NCBI GenBank assembly: GCA_027729635.1
Contig: JAQCEM010000044.1
Span: 1-13,568 of the forward strand
Direction: 5' to 3'
Source: Casp-actino8 sp001510335
GTDB taxonomy: Bacteria > Actinomycetota > Acidimicrobiia > Acidimicrobiales > Ilumatobacteraceae
Length of the DNA: 13,568 nucleotides
This document shows positions 5,671 through 11,899 of the stretch, piece by piece (position 1 is the first letter of the stretch; each line of letters opens with the position of its first letter). The position numbers and the translations under genes were made by a program. Under the pieces are notes generated by a model, which was not told the DNA's origin, searched no databases, and was given only the letters and a program-made list of their open reading frames with translations.

Positions 5671-7566
5671 TCAAGGAACCGAGGTGACGACCGTGGCTGT
5701 GACGGGTTGAATTCCGACGGCTGGGGCGGCGGCCCCGGGAACGGTGGTTCCAAGCGGAACGACGACGGTGGCAGGTGAGCCATCAACTGTCAGAACCACC
5801 GAGGTTGTGGTGACATCGGTTCCCGTGGTTGTGCCCGAATCGGCCGAATTGGCCATGACCGAGACGGTGTACGTCACCGATGGCAACGGGCCGTCGGGTC
5901 CATTTCCGTTGACGATGATGGTCCACAGGCCGGGCGCCCCAAAGGGAACGCCTTCACTCATGGGGAGCCGGGCGGCCCCCACTCCGTCAAGCGGGACATT
6001 GAGGGTCACGCTGGCGGTGTTATTTGTCGGCGGGTTGAATTGCACCGTGAGGTCGGTCAGGCCAGTTGGTGGCGAGTGCACATCAATACGTACTGCGTTG
6101 AGTCCGACTGTGGCGGGCGTGACTTTCAACTGCACATCAAAGGCTCCACCCGAACGATCACCAACAAACGCGTAGTTCGTACGGTCAGATCCGGGGGGAG
6201 TCACATTGGGGGGAAGAGTAGCCACCGCCCATGAGGTGAAGACCAGTACCAAAATGCCAATGCCGATTTCAGAGACCACGGCCTTGCGCAATTGTTTTGC
6301 GGTGCGGCCACTGAGCTCGCGCTTTTTTGCCAGTTGATGGGTGACGAATTGTCGTGCCGCCCCACCCATGTAGACCATCGCGGCGACGCCGATGACTTTG
6401 ACGATGATCAAACGACCGTGGCGACTGGTGAGAGTTGAACCGCCATCCATTTGGTACAACTGAACAAAACCAGCAACAACCGTGACACCGATATAGATGT
6501 TGGCTTGTCGCGAAAAGGTTCGAACCGCGTGCATGAGATCTTCTTCACCCGGTCCGATAAGAACCGCTTGAGCCAAGAAAAGAAGGCCTCCTAGCCACAT
6601 GCCGACGGCCAATACGTGAACGACGCCAGCAACAGTTCCGACGACCGAGAAATCGTCAATGACTCGAGTGAGCCCAAAGGTGGCCATGGCCACCGTGGGT
6701 AGAGCGAGCGCTGCGATTTGTGACTGGGGGTCAAAGATACGGTCAGGGCGCAAAGCAACGATGGCGCAGGCTGCAATCAAGACCACGCGTAATGCAGCCG
6801 AGATACCACTGGCACTGTTGAAAAGTTCGCCCCAACCCAGAGGGATCAACGCGCTGGCAACCGAGTCACCTGACAGCAATGATGCTCGCAAACTAGCGAC
6901 CACATAGTTACTGACAAGAGCGACAATCCATGCAATGCGAAGGAATCGATACGTCGCGTCATCGTTGATACCTTCGGGCCAGGTCCAGCGAATAAATGCG
7001 ATTCCGCCAAAGAGGGCGGCAAGTGACAGATAGGCGAGAATTCGGAAAAGTCCGAGCGGTCCACTGACAGGCGGGGGATCAACGGCCAAGTTGCCACCAT
7101 CGGTGACGTCGCCTCTAAGGTCGCCCGGGTCGGCAGTGGCAGGGTCGAGCACCTCAAAGGAAAAACCACCCGTTGCTACCTTGCCGTCGGCTTGCGGGAC
7201 CGAATAGGTGACATTGCACGTGCCAATCGGCAGGGCGGCAGTGACGGTGGCGATGAGCGAAATGCCGTCGGCGCCGACGGTGACAGTGCCAATTGGGGCC
7301 GGCCGACCTTCACATACTGCCTGCATAACGGCATTATTTGGAACAGCCGCACTAAAAACGGCCACAATTTGAGTCGGTGAAGTAATCACTTTTTCACCAT
7401 CGGCCGGGCTTGATGAGACCAAGGTCGTTTCGGCCTGTGCTGGCTGAGCGCCGATCAAAAGCCCCGCACTCAGGGCCACAAACAGACCAACAAACAGACT
7501 CTTGACGGCGGCTCGGATAGCACAACGTGGGCGAGTTGCAGATGAGGTGGCAGTAAGCAGAGACAT
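5671..7566 (-). CDS. CopC-CopD fusion membrane protein (copper resistance/uptake family)
   Basis: A 631-residue protein of three parts. Residues 1-45 are a signal peptide with a basic start, hydrophobic core and AQPAQA cleavage site. A CopC-like beta-sandwich follows (46-140; SSSPADGEKV start, FSFEV end). About eight hydrophobic segments between 170 and 450 form a CopD domain, including VVHVLAVGMWLGGLLFL with His317. The rest is an extracytoplasmic beta-rich domain (about 455-580) and a Thr/Val/Pro-rich tail. CopC/CopD and YcnJ-type proteins are linked to copper handling. Here, however, the CopC part contains no histidine and has two cysteines (85 and 117) that could form a disulfide, so copper binding by that domain is doubtful. 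Start at ATG 7566 gives a proper signal peptide. The carboxyltransferase gene follows after 43 nt, so co-transcription is possible but not certain. Confidence 0.85.
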   Translation of the reverse strand: MSLLTATSSATRPRCAIRAAVKSLFVGLFVALSAGLLIGAQPAQAETTLVSSSPADGEKVITSPTQIVAVFSAAVPNNAVMQAVCEGRPAPIGTVTVGADGISLIATVTAALPIGTCNVTYSVPQADGKVATGGFSFEVLDPATADPGDLRGDVTDGGNLAVDPPPVSGPLGLFRILAYLSLAALFGGIAFIRWTWPEGINDDATYRFLRIAWIVALVSNYVVASLRASLLSGDSVASALIPLGWGELFNSASGISAALRVVLIAACAIVALRPDRIFDPQSQIAALALPTVAMATFGLTRVIDDFSVVGTVAGVVHVLAVGMWLGGLLFLAQAVLIGPGEEDLMHAVRTFSRQANIYIGVTVVAGFVQLYQMDGGSTLTSRHGRLIIVKVIGVAAMVYMGGAARQFVTHQLAKKRELSGRTAKQLRKAVVSEIGIGILVLVFTSWAVATLPPNVTPPGSDRTNYAFVGDRSGGAFDVQLKVTPATVGLNAVRIDVHSPPTGLTDLTVQFNPPTNNTASVTLNVPLDGVGAARLPMSEGVPFGAPGLWTIIVNGNGPDGPLPSVTYTVSVMANSADSGTTTGTDVTTTSVVLTVDGSPATVVVPLGTTVPGAAAPAVGIQPVTATVVTSVP

Positions 7567-7696
7567 GATCACCCGTAACGGTAGTTCTCCGCAACCTACT
7601 GAGTATGGACACGCACTGATTTCGGGACCGTTGTTGAGGGCGATCTTGGGAAGTCGAAGCATTGTTCGCAACACCTCACCACTACAGTCTCAAGCA
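7567..7696. promoter_or_regulatory. Divergent promoter region between copCD-like gene and dnaX
   Basis: 130 bp between the divergent starts. On the minus strand TACCGT (7583-7578) ends 11 nt before the copCD-like ATG and is a possible -10 box with a very short leader. On the plus strand a clearer TACAGT box precedes dnaX. I see no RNA gene or strong palindrome here. Confidence 0.4.
7683..7688 (+). promoter_or_regulatory. Candidate -10 box (TACAGT) of a leaderless dnaX transcript
   Basis: TACAGT ends 8 nt before the dnaX ATG at 7697, and no Shine-Dalgarno site lies between. A weak TTGTTC at 7662-7667 is the nearest -35-like element, 15 bp upstream. The layout matches leaderless transcription as proposed for msrA, ccrA and the ArsC-like gene. 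Confidence 0.4.
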
Positions 7697-9406
7697 ATGG
7701 CTGTTCAATCTCTCTACCGCCGATATCGGCCGCAACGCTTCTCCGAACTCAAGGGTCAAGAGCATGTTGTGCGCGCGTTGAAGAATGCCGTGGTCAACTC
7801 GCGCGAGGGCCACGCGTATTTGTTTTCCGGACCGCGGGGTACGGGCAAAACCACGACCGCACGAATTTTGGCCAAAGTTCTGAACTGTGAGAATCCGCAC
7901 GACGGTGAACCGTGTTGCGAATGTGGTTCATGTTTGGCGGTTCAAGAAGGCAACAGCTTTGATGTCATCGAACTTGACGCAGCAAGCAACAACGGTGTTG
8001 AAGACATTCGTGAAATTATTGCCGCCGCTTCGCTTGGTTCACCAGGGCGACACAAGGTCTACATTCTTGACGAAGTACACATGTTGTCAAAGGGTGCGTC
8101 AGCAGCATTGTTGAAAACTCTTGAAGAGCCACCGTCACATGTTGTCTTCGTGTTGGCAACTACCGATCCCGAAAAAGTTGCTGAAACGATACGTAGTCGC
8201 ACGCAACATCTGCAGTTCCATTTGTTGCCAGTCGATGAACTTGAAGCGCATGTGCGTTGGGTTGCATCAGATGCGGGTATTGATATCAGCGATGCGTCCA
8301 TCCATGCGGTGCTACGTCAAGGCGGAGGTTCGGCACGCGACACATTGTCGGCGCTTGAGTTAGCAGCGGCAACCGGCGGCATGGTTGATGAGGTCACGCC
8401 CGTTGACGAATTCGTCGAAGCATTTATTGAATACGACGCGGGGCGCTTACTCGCAGCGGTTGCGCACACTGTCAATTTCGGTCGCGACCCTCGTACCATC
8501 GTGAATGATCTGGTGCGACATATGCGCGATGCGTTTCTCACCCAAATGGCTCCCGAGCTTGTGCAACTACCCGAAGATCGTGCTGCTGAGGTGGCGGCGC
8601 AAGCCGGCCGTCTTGGTACCCCGCGAATTGTCAAAGTCATTGAGACGTTGGGTCTGGCCATTAATGACATGCGCAATGCGCCTGATTCGCGAGTTGTGCT
8701 TGAAGTTGCGTTAGTGCGACTGGTGCATCGTGAGTTGCAAATGGGCATTGAGTCGTTGTTGGCTCGCGTTGAAAGACTCGAAAAAGAGTTGGAAAACCGA
8801 CCGCAAATTGCGCCGGCACCGGTAAATCCATCAACGGGTCGTGCGGTTTTAGGTGGACGAGTTACACAAGATCCAAGTGCTCCAACAGTGCGCTCAGCAG
8901 CAACAGCACCATCCGTTTCTCCTGCGCCCGCAGATACACCTGCTCCGGCGACAGCATCAGCACCCGAGCCAGAACCTGCTCCAGTCGTCGCAGCATCAAC
9001 GAGCGCAATGTCACTTGCTGCTGTCGTTGAAAAATGGAACGAGGGTGTCATCGGCAAACTGAAAGGTATGCGTCGCGCGGTTGCACAGATGGCTAAGCCT
9101 GTTGAACGTGATGGCCAATTAATTCTTTTGGTTGATAACGAACCGTCCGCCAAGCGCGTGAATGAATACATGCCCGATCTATCAGTAGTCATTTTCAAAG
9201 TTGCTGGCGGCAAGTGTCAGATCGTTGTTGAAACACGTTCTGAAGAACCGCGTGCACCTAAAGCAAAAGTTGTTGAAGAGGCACCCGAAGAAGAGTTCAT
9301 CGACATTGAAGAGATCAAGCAGTTACCAACAGTTTCAAATAAAGCAACCGGAACGAACTTGGCCGATGCGTTTCCTGGTTCAGAACTTTTGACTGAGGAT
9401 GAATAA
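7697..9406 (+). CDS. dnaX: DNA polymerase III subunit gamma/tau
   Basis: A 569-residue clamp-loader ATPase that loads the beta sliding clamp onto primed DNA. The N-terminus (SLYRRYRPQRFSELKGQEHV) is typical. Walker A is GPRGTGKT (45-52). A zinc module supplies cysteines at 64, 73, 76 and 79 with an extra Cys74. Walker B is ILDEVH (123-128), sensor 1 is LATTD (153-157) and sensor 2 lies in GGSARDTLSAL (210-220). The SRC motif reads SRT, so this subunit carries no classical arginine-finger cysteine; as I recall, this is seen in other actinobacteria. A Pro/Ala-rich linker spans about 370-436, followed by a C-terminal tau domain and an acidic end. I see no slippery heptamer for a programmed gamma frameshift. 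The frame is open further upstream, but ATG 7697 gives the conserved N-terminus. recR follows after 2 nt. Confidence 0.97.
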   Translation: MAVQSLYRRYRPQRFSELKGQEHVVRALKNAVVNSREGHAYLFSGPRGTGKTTTARILAKVLNCENPHDGEPCCECGSCLAVQEGNSFDVIELDAASNNGVEDIREIIAAASLGSPGRHKVYILDEVHMLSKGASAALLKTLEEPPSHVVFVLATTDPEKVAETIRSRTQHLQFHLLPVDELEAHVRWVASDAGIDISDASIHAVLRQGGGSARDTLSALELAAATGGMVDEVTPVDEFVEAFIEYDAGRLLAAVAHTVNFGRDPRTIVNDLVRHMRDAFLTQMAPELVQLPEDRAAEVAAQAGRLGTPRIVKVIETLGLAINDMRNAPDSRVVLEVALVRLVHRELQMGIESLLARVERLEKELENRPQIAPAPVNPSTGRAVLGGRVTQDPSAPTVRSAATAPSVSPAPADTPAPATASAPEPEPAPVVAASTSAMSLAAVVEKWNEGVIGKLKGMRRAVAQMAKPVERDGQLILLVDNEPSAKRVNEYMPDLSVVIFKVAGGKCQIVVETRSEEPRAPKAKVVEEAPEEEFIDIEEIKQLPTVSNKATGTNLADAFPGSELLTEDE

Positions 9407-9408
9407 GA

Positions 9409-10017
9409 GTGGCTGCTTCGTACACCATTCCAGTGCAAACCTTGATTGATCAACTTGGTCGTATGCCTGGTATCGGACCCAAGTCGGCGCAACGGATTGC
9501 GTTCCATCTTCTGAAGCTTCCCGATGAAGATGTTGATCGCTTGGCATCGGCGATTACCGATGCCAAAGCTCGTGTTCAATTTTGTGCGCGTTGTTTCAAC
9601 TTTGCCGAAGATGAGCTGTGTCCGATTTGTGCCGACCCCCGTCGCGATCCAACAGTGTTGTGTGTCGTTGAAGAAAGTCGCGACATCATTGCGCTTGAAC
9701 GAACCGGCGAATTTCGCGGTCGCTATCACGTGTTGCTCGGAGTCATGAATCCAATTGATGGCGTCGGTCCCGATCAACTGAAAATTCGTGAACTGGTGAT
9801 GCGTTTGTCGAATGAAGAGATCACCGAAATCATCGTGTGCACGAACCCAAATACCGAAGGTGAAGTAACGGCCTCGTACCTCAGCCGAATTTTGAAGCCG
9901 TTCAATATTCGCATCACCCGACCAGCTTCTGGTCTGCCCGTGGGTGGAGACCTTGAATATGCCGATGAACTCACCTTGGGCCGGGCCATTAATGGCCGCC
10001 GGGTCATTGACGACTGA
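9409..10017 (+). CDS. recR: Recombination mediator protein RecR
   Basis: A 202-residue protein that, with RecF and RecO, helps load RecA at single-strand gaps coated by SSB. The N-terminal helix-hairpin-helix is visible in LIDQLGRMPGIGPKSAQRIA (12-31). A C4 zinc finger has Cys59, Cys62, Cys71 and Cys74. The Toprim domain starts at LCVVEESRDI (84-93) and continues with the RecR signature ERTGEFRGRYHVLLGVMNPIDG (97-118). The C-terminal block ASGLPVGGDLEYAD is also conserved, and the length is the family norm. The GTG start at 9409 lies 2 nt behind the dnaX stop, with a GAGGA site about 10 nt upstream inside dnaX, so the genes are co-transcribed and coupled. The ybaB/ebfC gene usual between dnaX and recR is absent here. 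Confidence 0.97.
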   Translation: MAASYTIPVQTLIDQLGRMPGIGPKSAQRIAFHLLKLPDEDVDRLASAITDAKARVQFCARCFNFAEDELCPICADPRRDPTVLCVVEESRDIIALERTGEFRGRYHVLLGVMNPIDGVGPDQLKIRELVMRLSNEEITEIIVCTNPNTEGEVTASYLSRILKPFNIRITRPASGLPVGGDLEYADELTLGRAINGRRVIDD

Positions 10018-10045
10018 AGGCTTTCCAGAACAGTCCGCAGACGCG

Positions 10046-10111
10046 ATCAGGGCACCAGTTCTGCAAAAGGTGCGGGCGGAAAAAGACCTGTTGCAGGACC
10101 GGTGCCCTGAT
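10046..10111. repeat. Long imperfect inverted repeat (26-nt arms) downstream of recR
   Basis: Arms 10046-10071 and 10086-10111 pair over 26 positions, with 23 Watson-Crick pairs, one G-T pair and two mismatches, around a 14-nt loop (10072-10085). The outer 11 bp (ATCAGGGCACC) are perfect. It begins 29 nt after the recR stop codon. It could end the dnaX-recR transcript, but there is no T-run on either side and the stem is far longer than a normal intrinsic terminator. It could equally be a small structured RNA or a mobile palindromic repeat. It does not show the conserved SRP RNA loop. Confidence 0.75.
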
Positions 10112-10120
10112 ATGACAGTT

Positions 10121-10149
10121 ATGTTACAAATGTGACGCAATCATGTCAA
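10121..10149 (-). promoter_or_regulatory. Sigma-70-like promoter on the minus strand, facing the hairpin and recR
   Basis: On the minus strand a perfect TTGACA (10149-10144) is separated by 17 bp from TAACAT (10126-10121), which fits TAnnnT. Transcription would start near 10114 and run directly through the 10111-10046 hairpin and then antisense to the end of recR. No coding sequence lies there in that direction. It is the best -35/-10 pair by consensus that I saw, but it is unproven. Confidence 0.4.
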
Positions 10150-10165
10150 GTATTGAGGGGTGAGT

Positions 10166-10171
10166 TACCGT
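10166..10171 (+). promoter_or_regulatory. Candidate -10 box (TACCGT) of the ArsC-like selenoprotein gene
   Basis: TACCGT ends 7 nt before the ATG at 10179. ATGTCA at 10143-10148, 17 bp upstream, matches four of six TTGACA positions. The bases between box and ATG contain no Shine-Dalgarno site; a GGGGTGAG stretch further upstream (about 10157-10164) lies too far away. A leaderless transcript is therefore the simplest reading, and it supports ATG 10179 as the true start. Confidence 0.4.
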
Positions 10172-10178
10172 CATTTCC

Positions 10179-10541
10179 ATGGCAAAACCCGGAAAAGTCA
10201 CGATTTACCACAATCAGCATTGAAACAGCAGTGTCAGTGCCGTGAGCATTGCTGAAGAATTAGGTGTCAACGCCGACATCGTTTTGTACATCAAGAACCC
10301 GCCCGATGAGGCCACATTGCGCCACATCATCTCAAAGCTTGAAGACCCATTCACCAATTTGGTGCGTCGAGACAGCATGTGGAAGAAGCTGGGGCTTGAA
10401 GAAAAAGATGCCGCAACCGTCGATCAGGTCGTGAAGTTGTTGGTTAAACACAAACAACTTTTGCAACGTCCCATTGTGGTGACGTCGAAGAAGGCCATTG
10501 TGGGCCGACCCAAAGAAAGAATCCGCCAACTACTTTCCTAA
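10179..10541 (+). CDS. ArsC/YfgD-family reductase-like protein with in-frame UGA: probable selenoprotein
   Basis: A 120-codon gene if the in-frame TGA at 10221-10223 (codon 15) is read as selenocysteine. The N-terminus gives VTIYHN-Q-H-Sec, matching the ArsC-family start (TIYHNPRCS) with Sec in place of the catalytic cysteine. The rest is a normal ArsC-family body: LYIKNPP (36-42), LVRRD (61-65), QRPIVV (96-101) and KAIVGRP (105-111). Relative to Sec15, Arg63, Arg97 and Arg110 lie at the distances Arg60, Arg94 and Arg107 have from Cys12 in E. coli R773 ArsC. A SECIS-like hairpin follows the TGA. Such proteins reduce arsenate or another substrate through a redox-active thiol; the real substrate is unknown. 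Without recoding only a 99-residue fragment from GTG 10242 would be called, lacking the active site. A nonsense mutation is the main alternative. Confidence 0.85.
10226..10254 (+). promoter_or_regulatory. Putative bacterial SECIS element
   Basis: Directly behind the TGA (10221-10223), CAGCAGTG (10226-10233) pairs with CATTGCTG (10247-10254) as 8 bp including one G-U. Above it TCA (10234-10236) pairs with TGA (10243-10245), with G10246 bulged. The hexaloop 10237-10242 is GTGCCG and starts with G-U, the feature SelB recognises in known bacterial SECIS loops. The loop starts at nucleotide 17 counted from the T of TGA, at the short end of the usual distance. Found by eye; no folding energy was computed. 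Confidence 0.7.
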
Positions 10542-10548
10542 CCTCGCG

Positions 10549-10597
10549 ATTCTGGTGTCATTTCATTTGGCAATAGCGAATAAAACGACACCAGAAT
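10549..10597. terminator. Bidirectional hairpin terminator between the ArsC-like gene and the thiolase gene
   Basis: ATTCTGGTGTC (10549-10559) and GACACCAGAAT (10587-10597) form a perfect 11-bp stem. Inside it TTT and ATTT (10561-10563, 10565-10568) can pair with GAAT and AAA (10578-10581, 10583-10585), leaving a 9-nt loop. It lies 7 nt after one stop codon and 18 nt before the other convergent stop, so it probably serves both transcripts. No T-run follows on either strand, so its strength is uncertain. Confidence 0.6.
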
Positions 10598-10615
10598 GAC
10601 AAGGAAATGTGAGGA

Positions 10616-11797
10616 TCAGACGGTGCGGACGATGATGGCGTCGCCTTGACCGCCACCACCACACAATGCTGCAGCACCCACGCCGCCACCACGGCGACGA
10701 AGTTCGTGCAAGATGGTCAACGCAACGCGGTTACCGCTCATGCCAATCGGGTGACCAAGTGCAATTGCTCCACCGTTGACGTTCACGATGTCGTCGCTGA
10801 TTCCGAGGTCGGCCATTGATGCAATTCCGACGGTGGCGAATGCTTCGTTGAGTTCGAACAAGTTGATGTCGCTGACTTTCATACCGACCTTGTTGAGCGC
10901 CTTCAAGATGGCGCGGCTTGGCTGAGTCAACAACGATGCATTGTCAGGACCGGCAACCATGCCGTAGCTGACAACCTGGCCAAGAGCCTTGATGCCACGA
11001 TCTTTCACGAAACGCTCAGACATCATGACAACGGCTGAACCACCGTCGCTTAATTGCGAAGCATTTGCTGCAGTAATCGTGCCGTCTTTGTCGAATGCGG
11101 GCTTGAGTCCGCCGAGGCTTTCCATGGTGGTTTCGGCGCGGACACCTTCGTCATTAGCGATCACCAACGGGTCACCCTTGCGCTGCGGAATCGAGATGCT
11201 CACGATTTCGTCAGCCAAACGACCAGCAGCGATTGCCGCGGCGGCGCGCTGGTTGCTCTTCATGGCGAGATCGTCTTGCTGCTGACGGCTGATGTTGCCA
11301 GCGGTGTAGCGCTCGGTGCCAAGACCCATGAGGCATGAGTCGAATGAGCACCACAAACCGTCGGCGATGATGGCATCTTTGAGTTCGGTGTTGCCGTAGC
11401 GGAAACCGCCACGTGCACCCGATGCAATGTAGGGAGCATTGGTCATTGACTCCATGCCACCTGCGATCACGATGTCGGCATCGCCGGCTTGAATCATTTG
11501 GTCGGCGAGGTAGATCGAGTTCAAACCTGACAAGCACACCTTGTTGACGTTGATGGCAGGAACGTTCATGGGAATGCTGGCCTTGACGGCGGCCTGACGG
11601 CTTGGGACCTGACCCTGGCCAGCCATCAATACCTGTCCCATAATCACATGGTCAACTTCGTTCGGTGAGACACCGGCACGCTCGAGAGCGGCCTTGATGG
11701 CGATACTGCCAAGATCGGCGGCGCTGAACGAGGCGAGTGCTCCGCTCATCTTGCCAATCGGCGTACGGGCTCCAGCGACGATGTATGAACCGGCCAT
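10616..11797 (-). CDS. Acetyl-CoA C-acetyltransferase (thiolase)
   Basis: A 393-residue thiolase that condenses two acetyl-CoA to acetoacetyl-CoA or cleaves 3-ketoacyl-CoA. The nucleophilic cysteine is Cys88 in VNKVCLSGLNSI, the histidine is His349 in NGGAIALGHPIGMSG, and the second cysteine is Cys379 in ALCGGGGQGDAI. These lie within one residue of the positions in the biosynthetic thiolase of Zoogloea ramigera (89, 348, 378). GGMESMTNAPY (105-115) is also typical. The start at ATG 11797 gives the normal N-terminus (SYIVAGARTPIGK), and a GAGAG site lies 6 nt upstream. The divergent neighbour is crotonyl-CoA carboxylase/reductase, which suggests a role in the ethylmalonyl-CoA pathway or in polyhydroxybutyrate-type C4 metabolism, where acetoacetyl-CoA is the first product. 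A degradative role is also possible. Confidence 0.94.
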   Translation of the reverse strand: MAGSYIVAGARTPIGKMSGALASFSAADLGSIAIKAALERAGVSPNEVDHVIMGQVLMAGQGQVPSRQAAVKASIPMNVPAINVNKVCLSGLNSIYLADQMIQAGDADIVIAGGMESMTNAPYIASGARGGFRYGNTELKDAIIADGLWCSFDSCLMGLGTERYTAGNISRQQQDDLAMKSNQRAAAAIAAGRLADEIVSISIPQRKGDPLVIANDEGVRAETTMESLGGLKPAFDKDGTITAANASQLSDGGSAVVMMSERFVKDRGIKALGQVVSYGMVAGPDNASLLTQPSRAILKALNKVGMKVSDINLFELNEAFATVGIASMADLGISDDIVNVNGGAIALGHPIGMSGNRVALTILHELRRRGGGVGAAALCGGGGQGDAIIVRTV

Positions 11798-11887
11798 GAT
11801 GGACTCTCTTTCGTAAGGCGTTATTGGATGACGCAATTGTCAGTCCCCTATTGTGTCGCCAAAGTGTCCTGAGAACCTACTCCTAAG

Positions 11888-11893
11888 TAACAT
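11888..11893 (+). promoter_or_regulatory. Candidate -10 box (TAACAT) of a leaderless ccrA transcript
   Basis: TAACAT ends 6 nt before the ATG at 11900; no Shine-Dalgarno site is present. The hexamer is identical to that of the minus-strand promoter at 10126-10121. The 102-bp divergent region (11798-11899) otherwise holds three ATTG words about 13 bp apart, too short to call an operator. Confidence 0.4.
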
Positions 11894-11899
11894 CAATGC

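Noticed and set aside
8780..8786. Possible programmed frameshift site (run of A in dnaX) for a gamma product
   Set aside because: In the dnaX frame the codons are GAA AAA GAG, which do not form an X-XXY-YYZ slippery heptamer, and I see no supporting hairpin or nearby shifted stop arrangement.
8317..9213. Long minus-strand open frame (298 codons) inside dnaX
   Set aside because: Its Ser/Thr/Ala-rich translation is what the codon use and Pro/Ala linker of dnaX would give on the opposite strand; no motif supports it.
10030..10130. SRP (4.5S-type) RNA gene near dnaX-recR
   Set aside because: The hairpin loop lacks the conserved GGAAG/AGCAGCC-type domain IV sequence, and the stem is a simple inverted repeat without the internal asymmetric loops.
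9217..10140. Minus-strand open frame (307 codons) across recR
   Set aside because: Antisense shadow of recR and the dnaX end, with no family features. The antisense promoter near 10121-10149 starts inside its first codons, so it does not support it as a coding gene.
10242..10541. A stand-alone 99-residue protein starting at GTG 10242
   Set aside because: It is the C-terminal 99 residues of the ArsC-like gene. It lacks the first beta strand and the active site, and the GTG lies within the SECIS-like hairpin with no ribosome site.
11823..11853. Three ATTG words spaced 13-14 bp in the thiolase-ccrA intergenic region, as an operator
   Set aside because: Four-base words at this density are expected by chance and the flanking bases do not match each other.
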